DNA from: Flavobacteriales bacterium
GTDB lineage: Bacteria; Bacteroidota; Bacteroidia; Flavobacteriales_D; Sanyastnellaceae
Assembly: GCA_022447625.1 (NCBI GenBank)
Contig: JAKVAX010000003.1
Span: 186,001-250,000 of the forward strand
Direction of reading: 5' to 3'
Length of the DNA: 64,000 nucleotides
Position 1 is the first letter of the stretch; the number at the start of each line of letters is the position of its first letter. Both the position numbers and the translations under genes were made by a program. Under the pieces are notes generated by a model. That model was not told where the DNA came from, made no database searches, and saw nothing but the letters and a program-made list of their open reading frames with translations. This document shows, one piece after another, positions 1-8,742 of the stretch.

Positions 1-444
1 GAGGTTAACAATGAATACTTCACCGTAGAACGATCCGCAGATGGCGAAACATGGGAAGACATTGGAAATGTTCTTGGCGCTGGAACCATTACTGAGCCTC
101 AGAGCTATCAATTCATTGATCGAGATCCTCTTTTCGGTGTAAGCTACTACCGCATCAGACAAACAGATTACAACGGTGAATTCGACCACTCAGTCATCCG
201 CTCTGTAGAGCGATTACACAGTGGTTTCTCAGTCTATCCAAATCCAGGAAACGGAGTGTTCCGCCTGCAAGGCGCCCAGAAAGGAAACATCAAGATCTAC
301 AACACCCGAGGCAGGCAAGTGCAGGTGCACTGGATGAGCCGCAACGAACTACAACTAGATGTAGCAAGTGGTGTATACTTTTTCGTGTTGGAGTTAGGAA
401 AGGGGGTAGAGCCTCTGCGTCAACGCGTAATCGTTCAGCGATAG
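1..444 (+). CDS. C-terminal end of a T9SS-secreted surface protein (5' partial)
   Basis: The reading frame is open from base 1 to the stop at 442-444, so the true start lies before the window. The visible 147 residues begin with NEYFTVERSADGETW, a beta-sandwich segment often seen just before the sorting domain of Bacteroidetes secreted proteins. They continue with SYYRIRQTDYNGEF and end in a type-A T9SS sorting domain: SVYPNPGNGVF, a KIYNTRGR strand, then SGVYFFVLELGKG and a basic end (RQRVIVQR). Such domains direct a protein through the type IX translocon and are usually cleaved on export. The catalytic or binding part is outside the window, so its function cannot be stated. Confidence 0.85.
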   Translation, partial: EVNNEYFTVERSADGETWEDIGNVLGAGTITEPQSYQFIDRDPLFGVSYYRIRQTDYNGEFDHSVIRSVERLHSGFSVYPNPGNGVFRLQGAQKGNIKIYNTRGRQVQVHWMSRNELQLDVASGVYFFVLELGKGVEPLRQRVIVQR

Positions 445-539
445 TTGGTGGAATGCGAAATGTGGAACGTTGAATAAAGGAATTAAGGTAGGCGTCCCTA
501 TTATTAGAAGGATTTTGAATTAGCTGCCTACTGCCTGCG

Positions 540-1067
540 TTAAGCTGTCATTCGTTTACGCTTAACAATCACTTCATCCAAAAAATCTACTAAGTCTTTT
601 CGGCGTGTGATAAGCCTGCTGAAGTGCTCGTCATGAATGAGCAGTTGACGAAGGAAATATGGGTTCTTCTCATCTTCAAGACGCAAGTAGAGTGGTTCTT
701 TTTGTCCTACCTCTTGAGGGAAGTTGATTTCGGCATCGGGTAATTCGAGGGGGTCGACGAGCAGTAGCTTTTCTAGTGGGATCACACGCTTCCAACGCGT
801 GAAAGAAGAGTAGTCTACGATGACTCCGTAGTTGAGGCTAATCCAGTTTCGGTGATACACCATGCTGTTTAGCGTCAAGCCAAGCATCATGGTCAATCCG
901 AAGAATACAACGAGAAGCAGTACGGCAGTAATGTAGAGCACACCGTGAATTTCTACCTCTCCCATAAGGGTTGGGATGATGAATTTGTCAAGGTAGGTCC
1001 ACCACAAACATGAAATTGTCAAGAGAAGCACTATGGACTTCCATAGCACGGATCTAACATTACGCAT
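540..1067 (-). CDS. Hypothetical inner-membrane protein, two TM helices
   Basis: This is a 175-residue protein of no family I recognise with certainty. Two hydrophobic helices (about residues 8-30 and 43-67) are followed by a soluble domain of about 105 residues starting at YHRNWISLNYG. The layout (two TM helices, then a compact beta-rich domain) resembles bacterial PH-like (bPH2/YdbS) proteins, but that is a guess. I chose the ATG at 1067. A TTG two codons upstream (1073) is also possible. The 3' end is separated from the T9SS cargo by about 95 bases with no gene, and the gene shares a strand with dtd upstream. Confidence 0.6.
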   Translation of the reverse strand: MRNVRSVLWKSIVLLLTISCLWWTYLDKFIIPTLMGEVEIHGVLYITAVLLLVVFFGLTMMLGLTLNSMVYHRNWISLNYGVIVDYSSFTRWKRVIPLEKLLLVDPLELPDAEINFPQEVGQKEPLYLRLEDEKNPYFLRQLLIHDEHFSRLITRRKDLVDFLDEVIVKRKRMTA

Positions 1068-1138
1068 AGCCAACGGTTAAGTTTAATAGTAGTCTTGTCG
1101 TAGTAAAAAAAGTCTGCTCAGTACTTAAGCCATTCGCC

Positions 1139-1591
1139 TTAAGCCTTATCATGCGTATCCATCACAATCGTCACGGGTCCCTCGTTGACTAATGAAACAT
1201 TCATCATCGCTCCGAATTCCCCGCGCTGCACGAGTTTACCTATGGCTTCCGATAGCTTCGTACAGAAGTGCTCGTAAAGCGGAATGGCTTGGTCAGGTTT
1301 TGCTGCGCGTATAAAAGAAGGTCTGGTTCCCTTCTTATACTTCGCATGCAGTGTAAACTGGCTTATCACTAAGCAGTTGCCATTGACGTTACGTATGTCA
1401 AGATTCATTTTTCCTTCCGCGTCAGCGAAAACTCGCAAAGAAGCTACTTTGCTTGCTAGCCAATCCGCGTCTTCCACTTGGTCATCGACACTGATGCCCA
1501 CTAGGATCATAAAGCCTTGGTCTATTTCACCGATGATCTCTCCTTCTACCTCTACCGAAGCTCGACTTACACGTTGTATGACGATCCGCAC
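1139..1591 (-). CDS. dtd: D-aminoacyl-tRNA deacylase Dtd
   Basis: The enzyme hydrolyses D-amino acids (and glycine) mischarged on tRNA, in the cytoplasm. With the GTG at 1591 as start the protein is 150 residues, the usual Dtd length, and begins MRIVIQRVSRASV, the family N-terminus. A longer frame back to 1666 adds 25 unrelated residues and is rejected. Signatures seen: SQFTLHAKYKKGTRPSF (the family SQFTL motif with the active-site threonine) and, near the C-terminus, NEGPVTIVMDT with the NxGPVT cross-subunit Gly-Pro motif. The gene is monocistronic or paired with the membrane protein downstream, and divergent from purL. Confidence 0.93.
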   Translation of the reverse strand: MRIVIQRVSRASVEVEGEIIGEIDQGFMILVGISVDDQVEDADWLASKVASLRVFADAEGKMNLDIRNVNGNCLVISQFTLHAKYKKGTRPSFIRAAKPDQAIPLYEHFCTKLSEAIGKLVQRGEFGAMMNVSLVNEGPVTIVMDTHDKA

Positions 1592-1757
1592 AATTCGAAG
1601 GTAAGGAATTTCATGGTGTAGGTTAATTTGTTCTGTAGACTTGGTCTGGTCTAGGTATAGAGCCAATAGTCATAAGTGAAGTGCACATGGTTCTACGTTG
1701 TTCATATCCTGTATGGATCATGGTAAAACTCTACTGCCTGGATCAAGCTGAAAAACG

Positions 1758-1765
1758 TACTTTTG
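1758..1765 (+). promoter_or_regulatory. Bacteroidetes-type -7 element for purL
   Basis: TACTTTTG matches the -7 consensus TAnnTTTG of the Bacteroidetes primary sigma factor. It lies 20 bases before the purL ATG. No convincing -33 TTTG is seen about 20 bases further upstream, only a weak CTG. Confidence 0.5.
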
Positions 1766-1784
1766 CACCAAAGTTTCTTGTCAA

Positions 1785-4028
1785 ATGAGTACAGCCGCAG
1801 CCCAGGAGCTAGCTACCCTCGATCAGGCCCAAGAAATGGGTCTATTGCCAGAAGAGTTCGAACAGATTAAATCGATCCTCGGACGAACACCTAATTTCAC
1901 GGAAATGTGTGTTTACTCTGTTATGTGGAGTGAACACTGTTCTTACAAGAACTCCATCAAGTGGTTGAAGACCCTCCCGAAAGACGGTCCACACATGTTG
2001 GTGAAAGCCGGAGAAGAAAATGCCGGATTAGTGGATATTGGTGATGGATTGGGGTGTGCATTCAAGATTGAAAGCCACAATCACCCTTCCGCAATTGAGC
2101 CTTACCAAGGTGCAGCAACGGGTGTTGGAGGAATCAATCGCGACATCTTCACAATGGGAGCGCGTCCGGTTGCACAGCTAAATAGCCTCCGTTTTGGAAA
2201 GCTAGAAAACCCACGTACGAAGTGGCTACTCGAAGGGGTAGTGAAAGGAATTGGTGACTACGGAAATGCCTTCGGTATTCCGGTTGTTGGAGGAGAAGTA
2301 TTCTTCGATGAGTCGTACCAAGTGAATCCACTCGTGAACGCAATGTCTGCAGGTATCCTCACGACTGACAAGATCATTTCTGCGACATCGAAAGGACCAG
2401 GAAACCCTGTTTACATTGTAGGTTCTTCTACAGGTAAAGACGGAATTCAAGGGGCTTCGTTCGCATCGAAAGACATTACGGAAGACTCAGCGAATGATCT
2501 TCCATCAGTTCAAGTAGGAGACCCATTCCAAGAGAAACTATTGCTTGAAGCAACGCTCGAACTTGCCAACACTGATGCCATCGTTGGTATGCAAGACATG
2601 GGGGCAGCAGGAATTACCTGTTCATCGTGTGAAATGAGTGCAGCTGGTGAAGTGGGGATGGACATCCACCTTGATAAGGTGCCGCTTCGCCAAGCGGATA
2701 TGAAACCGTTCGAGATCCTACTTTCTGAATCTCAAGAACGTATGTTGGTTGTCGTTCACAAAGGGAAAGAACAGATCGTTGAAGACATCTTCGAGAAGTG
2801 GGATCTTAACGCTGTGAACATTGGTGAGGTAACGGATTCACCAAACATCCGCTACTTCAATCACGGAGAGATCGTGGCAGAAGTGCCGGCAGAATCATTG
2901 GTTCTCGGTGGCGGTGCTCCAGTTTACGAACGTGAATACGCAGAGCCAGCATACTACGCTGAAGCACAGAAGTTCTCGATTGATCAAATCGAAGAACCAA
3001 AGGATATGGTCATCACAGCACGCAAGATGCTTTCGAACTTCAACATCGCTTCTAAGCGTTGGGTGTGGGAACAGTACGACAGCATGGTGGGTACTGGCAA
3101 CATGGGGACGAACCGTCCTTCAGATGCCGGTGTGGTTAACATCAAAGGAACCAACCGCGCCATTGCCTTGACTGTTGATTGTAACGCGCGTTACGTGAAC
3201 AATGATCCAGAGAAAGGAACAATGATCGCGGTAGCTGAGGCGGCTCGTAACATTACATGCTCAGGAGGTATTCCTTCAGCGATTACCAACTGCTTGAACT
3301 TCGGTAATCCATACAACCCAGAAGTATACTGGCAGTTTGTTGGTGCTATCAAAGGAATGTCAGAAGCTTGTCGCCAATTCGAAACTCCAGTAACAGGAGG
3401 AAACGTAAGCTTCTACAACCAGACCGTTGATTCAGACGGTACAGCGAAGCCTGTATTCCCGACGCCAACGATTGGTATGTTGGGTGTATTGAAAGATAAG
3501 TCGACGCACATGTCGCTTGATTTCAAATACAAAGGAGATTTGATCTTCTTATTGGGTGAGTCGCGAAACGATATCAACTCATCAGAATACCTATCAAGTG
3601 TGCACAACGTGCGCCTTTCTCCAGCACCTCACTTCGAGATGCAGGAGGAGTTGAAGCTGCAAAAATGTGTCCAAGATTTGATCAAGAACAACTTCATCAA
3701 TGCATGTCACGATGTGGCTGATGGTGGGTTGTTTGTAGCACTCTTCGAAATGGGGCTACCAGGTGGACTTGGATTCGACGTCGTGTCTGATTCAGAGGTG
3801 CGTAAAGATGCCTTCCTCTTCGGGGAGTCTCAAAGCCGTATCGTTGTTTCGGTAACGGAAGACTACGAAGAAGAGTTCATCGATATGGTTGGTGAGCACG
3901 GTATTCCTCTGACACTACTCGGGCATGTCACAAAAGGCAAGATGGTAGTTGACGGTGAGCACTACGGTTTCGTTCAAGATCTGGGAGATATCTACCAGAA
4001 CTCGATCGGTGATGCAATGACCAAATAA
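1785..4028 (+). CDS. purL: Phosphoribosylformylglycinamidine synthase subunit PurL
   Basis: This ATP-dependent subunit converts FGAR to FGAM, the fourth step of purine synthesis, using ammonia from PurQ with PurS as partner. At 747 residues it is the small bacterial form, without the fused glutaminase of long PurL, so separate purQ and purS genes must exist elsewhere. Motifs visible: SEHCSYK (49-55), the nucleotide loop [15 protein letters not shown] (96-110) followed by ATGVGG, and [10 protein letters not shown] (about 167-176). The second, duplicated AIR-synthase half carries TGGNVSFYN and HDVADGG. The gene heads a plus-strand run that continues, after about 100 bases and another -7 element, into the PASTA gene. 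Confidence 0.97.
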   Translation: MSTAAAQELATLDQAQEMGLLPEEFEQIKSILGRTPNFTEMCVYSVMWSEHCSYKNSIKWLKTLPKDGPHMLVKAGEENAGLVDIGDGLGCAFKIESHNHPSAIEPYQGAATGVGGINRDIFTMGARPVAQLNSLRFGKLENPRTKWLLEGVVKGIGDYGNAFGIPVVGGEVFFDESYQVNPLVNAMSAGILTTDKIISATSKGPGNPVYIVGSSTGKDGIQGASFASKDITEDSANDLPSVQVGDPFQEKLLLEATLELANTDAIVGMQDMGAAGITCSSCEMSAAGEVGMDIHLDKVPLRQADMKPFEILLSESQERMLVVVHKGKEQIVEDIFEKWDLNAVNIGEVTDSPNIRYFNHGEIVAEVPAESLVLGGGAPVYEREYAEPAYYAEAQKFSIDQIEEPKDMVITARKMLSNFNIASKRWVWEQYDSMVGTGNMGTNRPSDAGVVNIKGTNRAIALTVDCNARYVNNDPEKGTMIAVAEAARNITCSGGIPSAITNCLNFGNPYNPEVYWQFVGAIKGMSEACRQFETPVTGGNVSFYNQTVDSDGTAKPVFPTPTIGMLGVLKDKSTHMSLDFKYKGDLIFLLGESRNDINSSEYLSSVHNVRLSPAPHFEMQEELKLQKCVQDLIKNNFINACHDVADGGLFVALFEMGLPGGLGFDVVSDSEVRKDAFLFGESQSRIVVSVTEDYEEEFIDMVGEHGIPLTLLGHVTKGKMVVDGEHYGFVQDLGDIYQNSIGDAMTK

Positions 4029-4102
4029 TCGAACACGGAAGGCGTTTAGCCTTTAACCTTGTTCGACAAATGTCCAGCCTCTAACGGGGAAGGGCATTTG
4101 GT

Positions 4103-4110
4103 TATCTTTG
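4103..4110 (+). promoter_or_regulatory. -7 element upstream of the PASTA gene
   Basis: TATCTTTG, an exact TAnnTTTG match, lies 20 bases before the ATG at 4131. It places the transcript start inside the longer upstream frame (from 4059), which supports the later start codon. No clear -33 element. Confidence 0.5.
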
Positions 4111-4130
4111 AAACCACACCGATTAACCAC

Positions 4131-4928
4131 ATGGAGTTCTTGAAATTCATCTTTTCGAAGACCTTCGCAAAGAATCTAATCTTTGCCCTCATCTTTGTTG
4201 TCTTGGTTCCTTTGGGGCTTTACTTTTACCTCTCGTGGTCTACAGAGCACGGAGAGCATGTTGATGTGCCCGACCTAACAGGGATGCAGATTGCAGATGC
4301 AGCGAGCAAACTAGATGAGCTCAGCCTCACATATGTGGTCATTGATTCCGTCTATTCTGAAAAGGGAGAACGAGGAGCAATCTTCGAACAATCTCCACCG
4401 GCAGAAGCAGAAGTGAAAGAAGGCAGAACAGTGTATTTAACTGTTTACCGACTCACTCCACCAGCAGAAACCCTGAAGGTCGAAGAAGGAATGAATGAAC
4501 GTGTGGCTGAAATTATCCTCGATAACAAGGGCATTCGTTACGAAAAGGAATACGTAGAAGACCAGCTTCTAGCGGGAATGGTTGTCAAGATCGTTCGCAA
4601 AGGGAAAGAGCTTGATCCAGATGCACAAATCAGGAGGGGAGAACGCGTTACACTTGTAATAGGTAAGCTGGGAGATGAACGCGTGAATGTGCCTTCACTG
4701 AAGGGAATGACGCTTGATTCTGCAGAAATTGCGCTGAACAACGCACGATTAACCCTTGATTCTACGTTGTACGATAGCACAGTACTTACTGAAAGTGATT
4801 CAGCTATGGCGCGCGTCTACAGACAATCGCCTACAGCTGATGGGAAACAAGGAGTTCAGGTGGGTAGCCTGGTGGATCTTTTCCTAGGGATTAGAGCCAT
4901 GGAACCAGACTCAACGATAGCTCCTTAG
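4131..4928 (+). CDS. Membrane-anchored PASTA-domain protein
   Basis: A protein of 265 residues from the ATG at 4131 (MEFLKFIFSKTF). A short cytoplasmic N-terminus and one TM helix (about 14-36) are followed by three PASTA repeats. The repeats start near HVDVPDLTGM (about 44), AETLKVEEGM (about 112) and ERVNVPSLKGM (about 182), each with the xVP-xLxGM pattern. PASTA domains bind peptidoglycan or muropeptides, in Gram-positives usually on Ser/Thr kinases. Here no kinase or penicillin-binding domain is present, so the protein probably senses or scaffolds cell wall from the inner membrane, which is inference. A gene of this kind near rluD is a common Bacteroidetes arrangement. The frame upstream to 4059 lacks family features and precedes the -7 element. 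Confidence 0.88.
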   Translation: MEFLKFIFSKTFAKNLIFALIFVVLVPLGLYFYLSWSTEHGEHVDVPDLTGMQIADAASKLDELSLTYVVIDSVYSEKGERGAIFEQSPPAEAEVKEGRTVYLTVYRLTPPAETLKVEEGMNERVAEIILDNKGIRYEKEYVEDQLLAGMVVKIVRKGKELDPDAQIRRGERVTLVIGKLGDERVNVPSLKGMTLDSAEIALNNARLTLDSTLYDSTVLTESDSAMARVYRQSPTADGKQGVQVGSLVDLFLGIRAMEPDSTIAP

Positions 4929-4944
4929 ATACCGACACCATAAC

Positions 4945-6855
4945 ATGAAACAACACCTACTCTCGATCGTCTTGATGTCGTTCGCTTTGACTGTTTTCGG
5001 ACAGGAAGTGGAGCGCGAGCTCATGATCAATTTCTCGAAGGCAGAGCAGCATAAAAAAGAACAGCAGTTTGAAAAGCGTCATCAGCTAGAGCGCGGAGGT
5101 GAGACGAGCTTGTCTCTTCCATTCTTTGATGATTTCGCTACCTACTCGCTTCCAACAAATGATCCTGAGATTCCGGCAAGTATGCAACGATGGGCTGATA
5201 CTTCAGCTTATGTGAATTGTACATTCCCGATTAACCCGCCTACCATTGGAGTGGCAACACTTGATGGTCTTGATCGCACCGGTTATCCGTATGACTTTAT
5301 TACTGATAGCTACGGTCCTGCAGATACATTGACTTCATTACCAATTAACCTTGAAGGATTGTCAGCAGATGATAACGTTTACCTGACGTTCTTCTACCAA
5401 GGCGGTGGAAGAGGGAATTCACCAGACGCACCTGACTCATTGGTAGTTGAATTCTTCGCACCTATTGGAGGTGAAAATCCATGGTTCCATCAATGGAGTA
5501 TTCCTGGAGCTGAGCACGAAGAGTTTCAACAAGTCTTTATTCCAATTGATCAAGACATCTTCTTGCAAGATGGCTTCCAGTTCCGATTTAGAAATTATTC
5601 TACTCTAACGGGGAACTTGGATCACTGGCACCTTGATTACGTGCTTGTCAATAACAACATTGATCCAGAGAACTTCGACTTTTTCGAAGTGGCTTTTGTG
5701 GAATGCCCGAACACTATGCTTCAGGATTTAACGTCGATGCCTTGGACGCATTTCCAAACGAACCCCACCCAGTTCATGCGTACTACGACATCAACGCTTC
5801 AGCGAAACCTGTCAACTACCCAAGCTGATAACGTGACCTCTGGTTACCGTATCGAGTACGAAGGTGATATCGAAGATTACCAAAATGACTTCTCCATCGT
5901 AGTAGTAGGCCCTGAGTCTTTCTTTACAACGGATTACGCTGTCAATAGTGCACCAAATAACTTTGTCTTTGACGATACAGTAAGTGACACAACAGCGACC
6001 TTTAACGTAAGTTTCTATGCTGACAACATCGGTATTTTGAGCGATGAAAAAGTAGGGGTGCCGGACAATGATTCGTTAGTGTTCCAACAAGTATTCCAGA
6101 ACTATTACTCATACGATGATGGTTCGGCGGAGAGCGCATGGGGCTTGAACGTAGCCGGTGGAAAAGCAGCGGTGAAGTACAACGTGGTAACACCGGATAC
6201 ATTACTGGGCGTATTCATTCACTGGACACCTTTCCAAGAAGATAACAGCAACGAAAGCTTCAACCTTCGTGTTTGGAATGACGATGGAGGTGTGCCCGGA
6301 GATGAGTTGGTAGACAACTTCGCCTTCTTGACACCATACTACTACAACGATGGCTACAACGTATTCACCTTCTACGAATTCGAAGAAACGATTGAGGTGG
6401 AAGGTCCAATCTATGTAGGCTTCAACCAAAACGGGAGTGAAGAGCTTTACGTTGGTCTTGATAAGAACACGAATACGAACCCAACTCGATTATTCTTCCA
6501 GCTCGGCCTCGGTGCAGAATGGACGCAGTCTTCTATCGAAGGAAGTGTGATGATCCGTCCCGTATTTAAAGCGGGAATGACCAATGTGTGGAATAACATC
6601 GAAGAGCAAGCAGAAGTAGAATTCAACGTTTATCCGGTTCCATTCCAGGATCAGTTGAATATTGCTCCTGAGTTTGGGGTTGGATCGTACAATGCCCAAG
6701 TGCTTGACATGAACGGACGTATTGTTGAGCAATCAAACAATCTGTTCGGATCGTCTACGATTGATCTATCTCACTTGGCTCCTGGTGTGTACCTCTTACA
6801 GGTGATGGATCAGAATTCTCAGGCCTACGGCCGAAAGCGTATCATTAAGCGCTAG
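4945..6855 (+). CDS. Secreted protein with C-terminal T9SS sorting domain
   Basis: A protein of 636 residues. The signal peptide is residues 1-19 (MKQHLLSIVLMSFALTVFG, cleavage before QEVERE). A long beta-rich, acidic region follows, with FFDDFATY near residue 68, a motif common in Bacteroidetes surface proteins of unknown role, and a jelly-roll-like segment around 140-230. The last 80 residues are a type-A sorting domain: FNVYPVPFQDQLNI, then MNGRIVE, then LAPGVYLLQVMD, ending RKRIIKR. It is therefore a probable T9SS cargo, exported or attached to the surface. No catalytic motif is recognisable. It starts 17 bases after the PASTA gene and ends one base before rluD, suggesting one transcript. 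Confidence 0.85.
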   Translation: MKQHLLSIVLMSFALTVFGQEVERELMINFSKAEQHKKEQQFEKRHQLERGGETSLSLPFFDDFATYSLPTNDPEIPASMQRWADTSAYVNCTFPINPPTIGVATLDGLDRTGYPYDFITDSYGPADTLTSLPINLEGLSADDNVYLTFFYQGGGRGNSPDAPDSLVVEFFAPIGGENPWFHQWSIPGAEHEEFQQVFIPIDQDIFLQDGFQFRFRNYSTLTGNLDHWHLDYVLVNNNIDPENFDFFEVAFVECPNTMLQDLTSMPWTHFQTNPTQFMRTTTSTLQRNLSTTQADNVTSGYRIEYEGDIEDYQNDFSIVVVGPESFFTTDYAVNSAPNNFVFDDTVSDTTATFNVSFYADNIGILSDEKVGVPDNDSLVFQQVFQNYYSYDDGSAESAWGLNVAGGKAAVKYNVVTPDTLLGVFIHWTPFQEDNSNESFNLRVWNDDGGVPGDELVDNFAFLTPYYYNDGYNVFTFYEFEETIEVEGPIYVGFNQNGSEELYVGLDKNTNTNPTRLFFQLGLGAEWTQSSIEGSVMIRPVFKAGMTNVWNNIEEQAEVEFNVYPVPFQDQLNIAPEFGVGSYNAQVLDMNGRIVEQSNNLFGSSTIDLSHLAPGVYLLQVMDQNSQAYGRKRIIKR

Positions 6856-6856
6856 T

Positions 6857-7885
6857 ATGTCTGAAGCTACCGAAGAACCGGAATTGAATGAGGAGGGCGA
6901 CCTCTTCGAACATCATCGATTTGAAGCAGATTCAGGTCAAGCGCCATTGCGCGTAGATAAGTTCCTAATCGATCGAATTCCGAACACCTCACGCAACAAG
7001 CTACAGATGGCGGCGAAGTCCGGCTACATTCGTGTGAACGAAGTGGCGGTTAAACAGAACTACAAGGTGAAGCCGGGTGATACGGTTACCCTTGAGTTAC
7101 CTCACCCAGTACGTGAGATTGAGTTGATTCCGGAAGATATTCCTCTCGATATCGTTTATGAAGACGATGAGGTGTGTGTAGTCAATAAGCCTTCTGATTT
7201 GGTGGTCCACCCAGGTTATGGAAACTACCACGGAACGTTGGTGAATGCCCTGATCTATCACTTTGACAACCTTCCAGATAAGAAAGACTTTGATACACCG
7301 CGTCCAGGTCTTGTCCATCGGTTGGATAAGAAGACCACTGGATTGATGGTGATCGCCAAAACAGAAACAGCACTAACGAAGTTGGCGGAGCAGTTTTACG
7401 AGCGTACCGTCGAACGTCGTTACAATGCCCTCGTTTGGGGCGATATCACAGAAGACGGCACGGTTACCGGACATATCGGTCGCTCCCTCAAAAACCGTAA
7501 ACGCATGGACGTGTTCCCAGAGGGAGATCATGGAAAGCACGCCGTGACGCATTACAAGGTCATTAAGCGGTTTGGATATGTCACGCTAGTAGAATGTAAA
7601 CTGGAAACTGGAAGAACGCACCAAATTCGGGTTCACATGAAGCACATTGGAAGCCCACTCTTCGGTGACCCTGAATACGGCGGAAACAAAATCCTCAAAG
7701 GCCCAAGCTTCTCGAAGTACAAGCAGTTCGTAGAAAACTGTTTTGACCTTCTTCCACGTCAAGCGCTCCACGCACGAACATTAGGCTTCACTCACCCAGG
7801 CACAGGTAAGTTCATGCAATTCGAAAGCGAACTACCAGAAGATTTCACCAGCGTCCTAGACAAATGGGAACGACGCGCTGAATAG
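6857..7885 (+). CDS. rluD: RluA/RluD-family 23S rRNA pseudouridine synthase
   Basis: Isomerises specific uridines in RNA, typically 1911/1915/1917 of 23S rRNA for RluD. It has 342 residues: an S4 RNA-binding domain (about 30-95, with KLQMAAKSGYIRVNEVAV) and the RluA-type catalytic domain. The catalytic Asp157 sits in HRLDKKTTGL (154-163), preceded by VVNKPSDLVVHPG (108-120); the late family motif RTHQIRVHMKHIG follows. The first 25 residues are an acidic extension. It follows the secreted-protein gene by one base and is the last gene of this run. Symbol assigned by family; the precise target uridines cannot be read from sequence. Confidence 0.93.
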   Translation: MSEATEEPELNEEGDLFEHHRFEADSGQAPLRVDKFLIDRIPNTSRNKLQMAAKSGYIRVNEVAVKQNYKVKPGDTVTLELPHPVREIELIPEDIPLDIVYEDDEVCVVNKPSDLVVHPGYGNYHGTLVNALIYHFDNLPDKKDFDTPRPGLVHRLDKKTTGLMVIAKTETALTKLAEQFYERTVERRYNALVWGDITEDGTVTGHIGRSLKNRKRMDVFPEGDHGKHAVTHYKVIKRFGYVTLVECKLETGRTHQIRVHMKHIGSPLFGDPEYGGNKILKGPSFSKYKQFVENCFDLLPRQALHARTLGFTHPGTGKFMQFESELPEDFTSVLDKWERRAE

Positions 7886-7924
7886 CCCCATTCCCCGATT
7901 AGAATATTAAGTAATAAATAATGA

Positions 7925-7939
7925 GCGCTGATTCAGCGC
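7925..7939. repeat. Perfect 7-bp inverted repeat in the rluD - 8070 gap
   Basis: GCGCTGATTCAGCGC: two 7-base arms around one base. No T-run follows, so it is not a classic terminator. The rest of the 184-base gap (7886-8069) holds a second, imperfect dyad around AAGCCTTATG (about 7952-7978). Similar TTAAGCC words recur near 1125-1147, after the first minus-strand genes. No gene is visible in this stretch. Confidence 0.5.
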
Positions 7940-8069
7940 CAGTCATACTTAAGCCTTATGCCCTAGGCCATAAGCCTGAATAAGTTTATTTGTGTCGCCC
8001 AAAACTTCATAGTTGTAAGCCCTTGTGCAACAAGCTTGCTGTACCTTGTGGCTAACAAAACTTACCATT

Positions 8070-8741
8070 ATGATACATTGGACACGGTGGGCTGTGATAG
8101 GCCTGCTTTCCCTCAGTGCCTTGTTGGTGCGCGCTCAAGAAGCGAACCCGAAGAATGAAATCGGAGTAGATGCCACTTATTTAATAGCTCGGTTTATTCC
8201 CAATAGCACAGGTTTCGAATTGAGCTCAACTGCCCTCACATACAGACGTTATTTCGATTCATTTAATCTCCGAGCAGGTCTCGGCTTTCAATCAAGTAAT
8301 CAAGAGTATACCCTTGAAGGTATTGATGAAGTTTTTACATCGAATCGTCGCTTTTTTCTCGCTTCGCTCGGAATCGAACGTCCCATTGAGTTGAGTGAGC
8401 GGTGGCAAACCTACTTTGGTTTAGACATCTTCTACAGTCAATTGGATGACCTTGGCTTGACCATTTACAATTTCAATGCAGGGGTGAGGGAAGAGCAGAT
8501 CGTAGAATCGAACCAAGGAGTATCCCCCTTCCTTGGCATCAGGTTCAGAATCAATGACCGAGTGTCTCTATTTTCGGAGGCCAACTTTCAGCTGTATATC
8601 ACAGATACAAAGGAAGATCAAAGGGTCATCTATGAGGCAGAAGGATTCTTTGTCCCTATTGACGAAGATGTGCCAAGTTTAGAGTCAATGAATGTGGCGT
8701 TCAATGCGCCTTATACCATTCGGATTGCGGTGAGTTTGTGA
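8070..8741 (+). CDS. Hypothetical outer-membrane beta-barrel-like protein
   Basis: A protein of 223 residues from the ATG at 8070. A signal peptide (MIHWTRWAVIGLLSLSALLVRAQ) is followed by alternating aromatic and polar strands (RYFDSFNLRAGLGFQSS, WQTYFGLDIFYSQL, SPFLGIRFRINDRVSLF), the look of a small outer-membrane barrel. No named family is recognised. The longer frame from 8025 would put 15 polar and cysteine residues before the signal peptide. A weak promoter (TTG at 8023, TACCTTGT at 8042-8049) also favours the later ATG. It faces the ABC-F gene tail to tail with one base between stops. Confidence 0.65.
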   Translation: MIHWTRWAVIGLLSLSALLVRAQEANPKNEIGVDATYLIARFIPNSTGFELSSTALTYRRYFDSFNLRAGLGFQSSNQEYTLEGIDEVFTSNRRFFLASLGIERPIELSERWQTYFGLDIFYSQLDDLGLTIYNFNAGVREEQIVESNQGVSPFLGIRFRINDRVSLFSEANFQLYITDTKEDQRVIYEAEGFFVPIDEDVPSLESMNVAFNAPYTIRIAVSL

Positions 8742-8742
8742 G

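Noticed and set aside
7925-7939. Terminator of rluD at the GCGCTGA dyad
   Set aside because: No T-run follows and the loop is only one base, so it is recorded as a repeat only.
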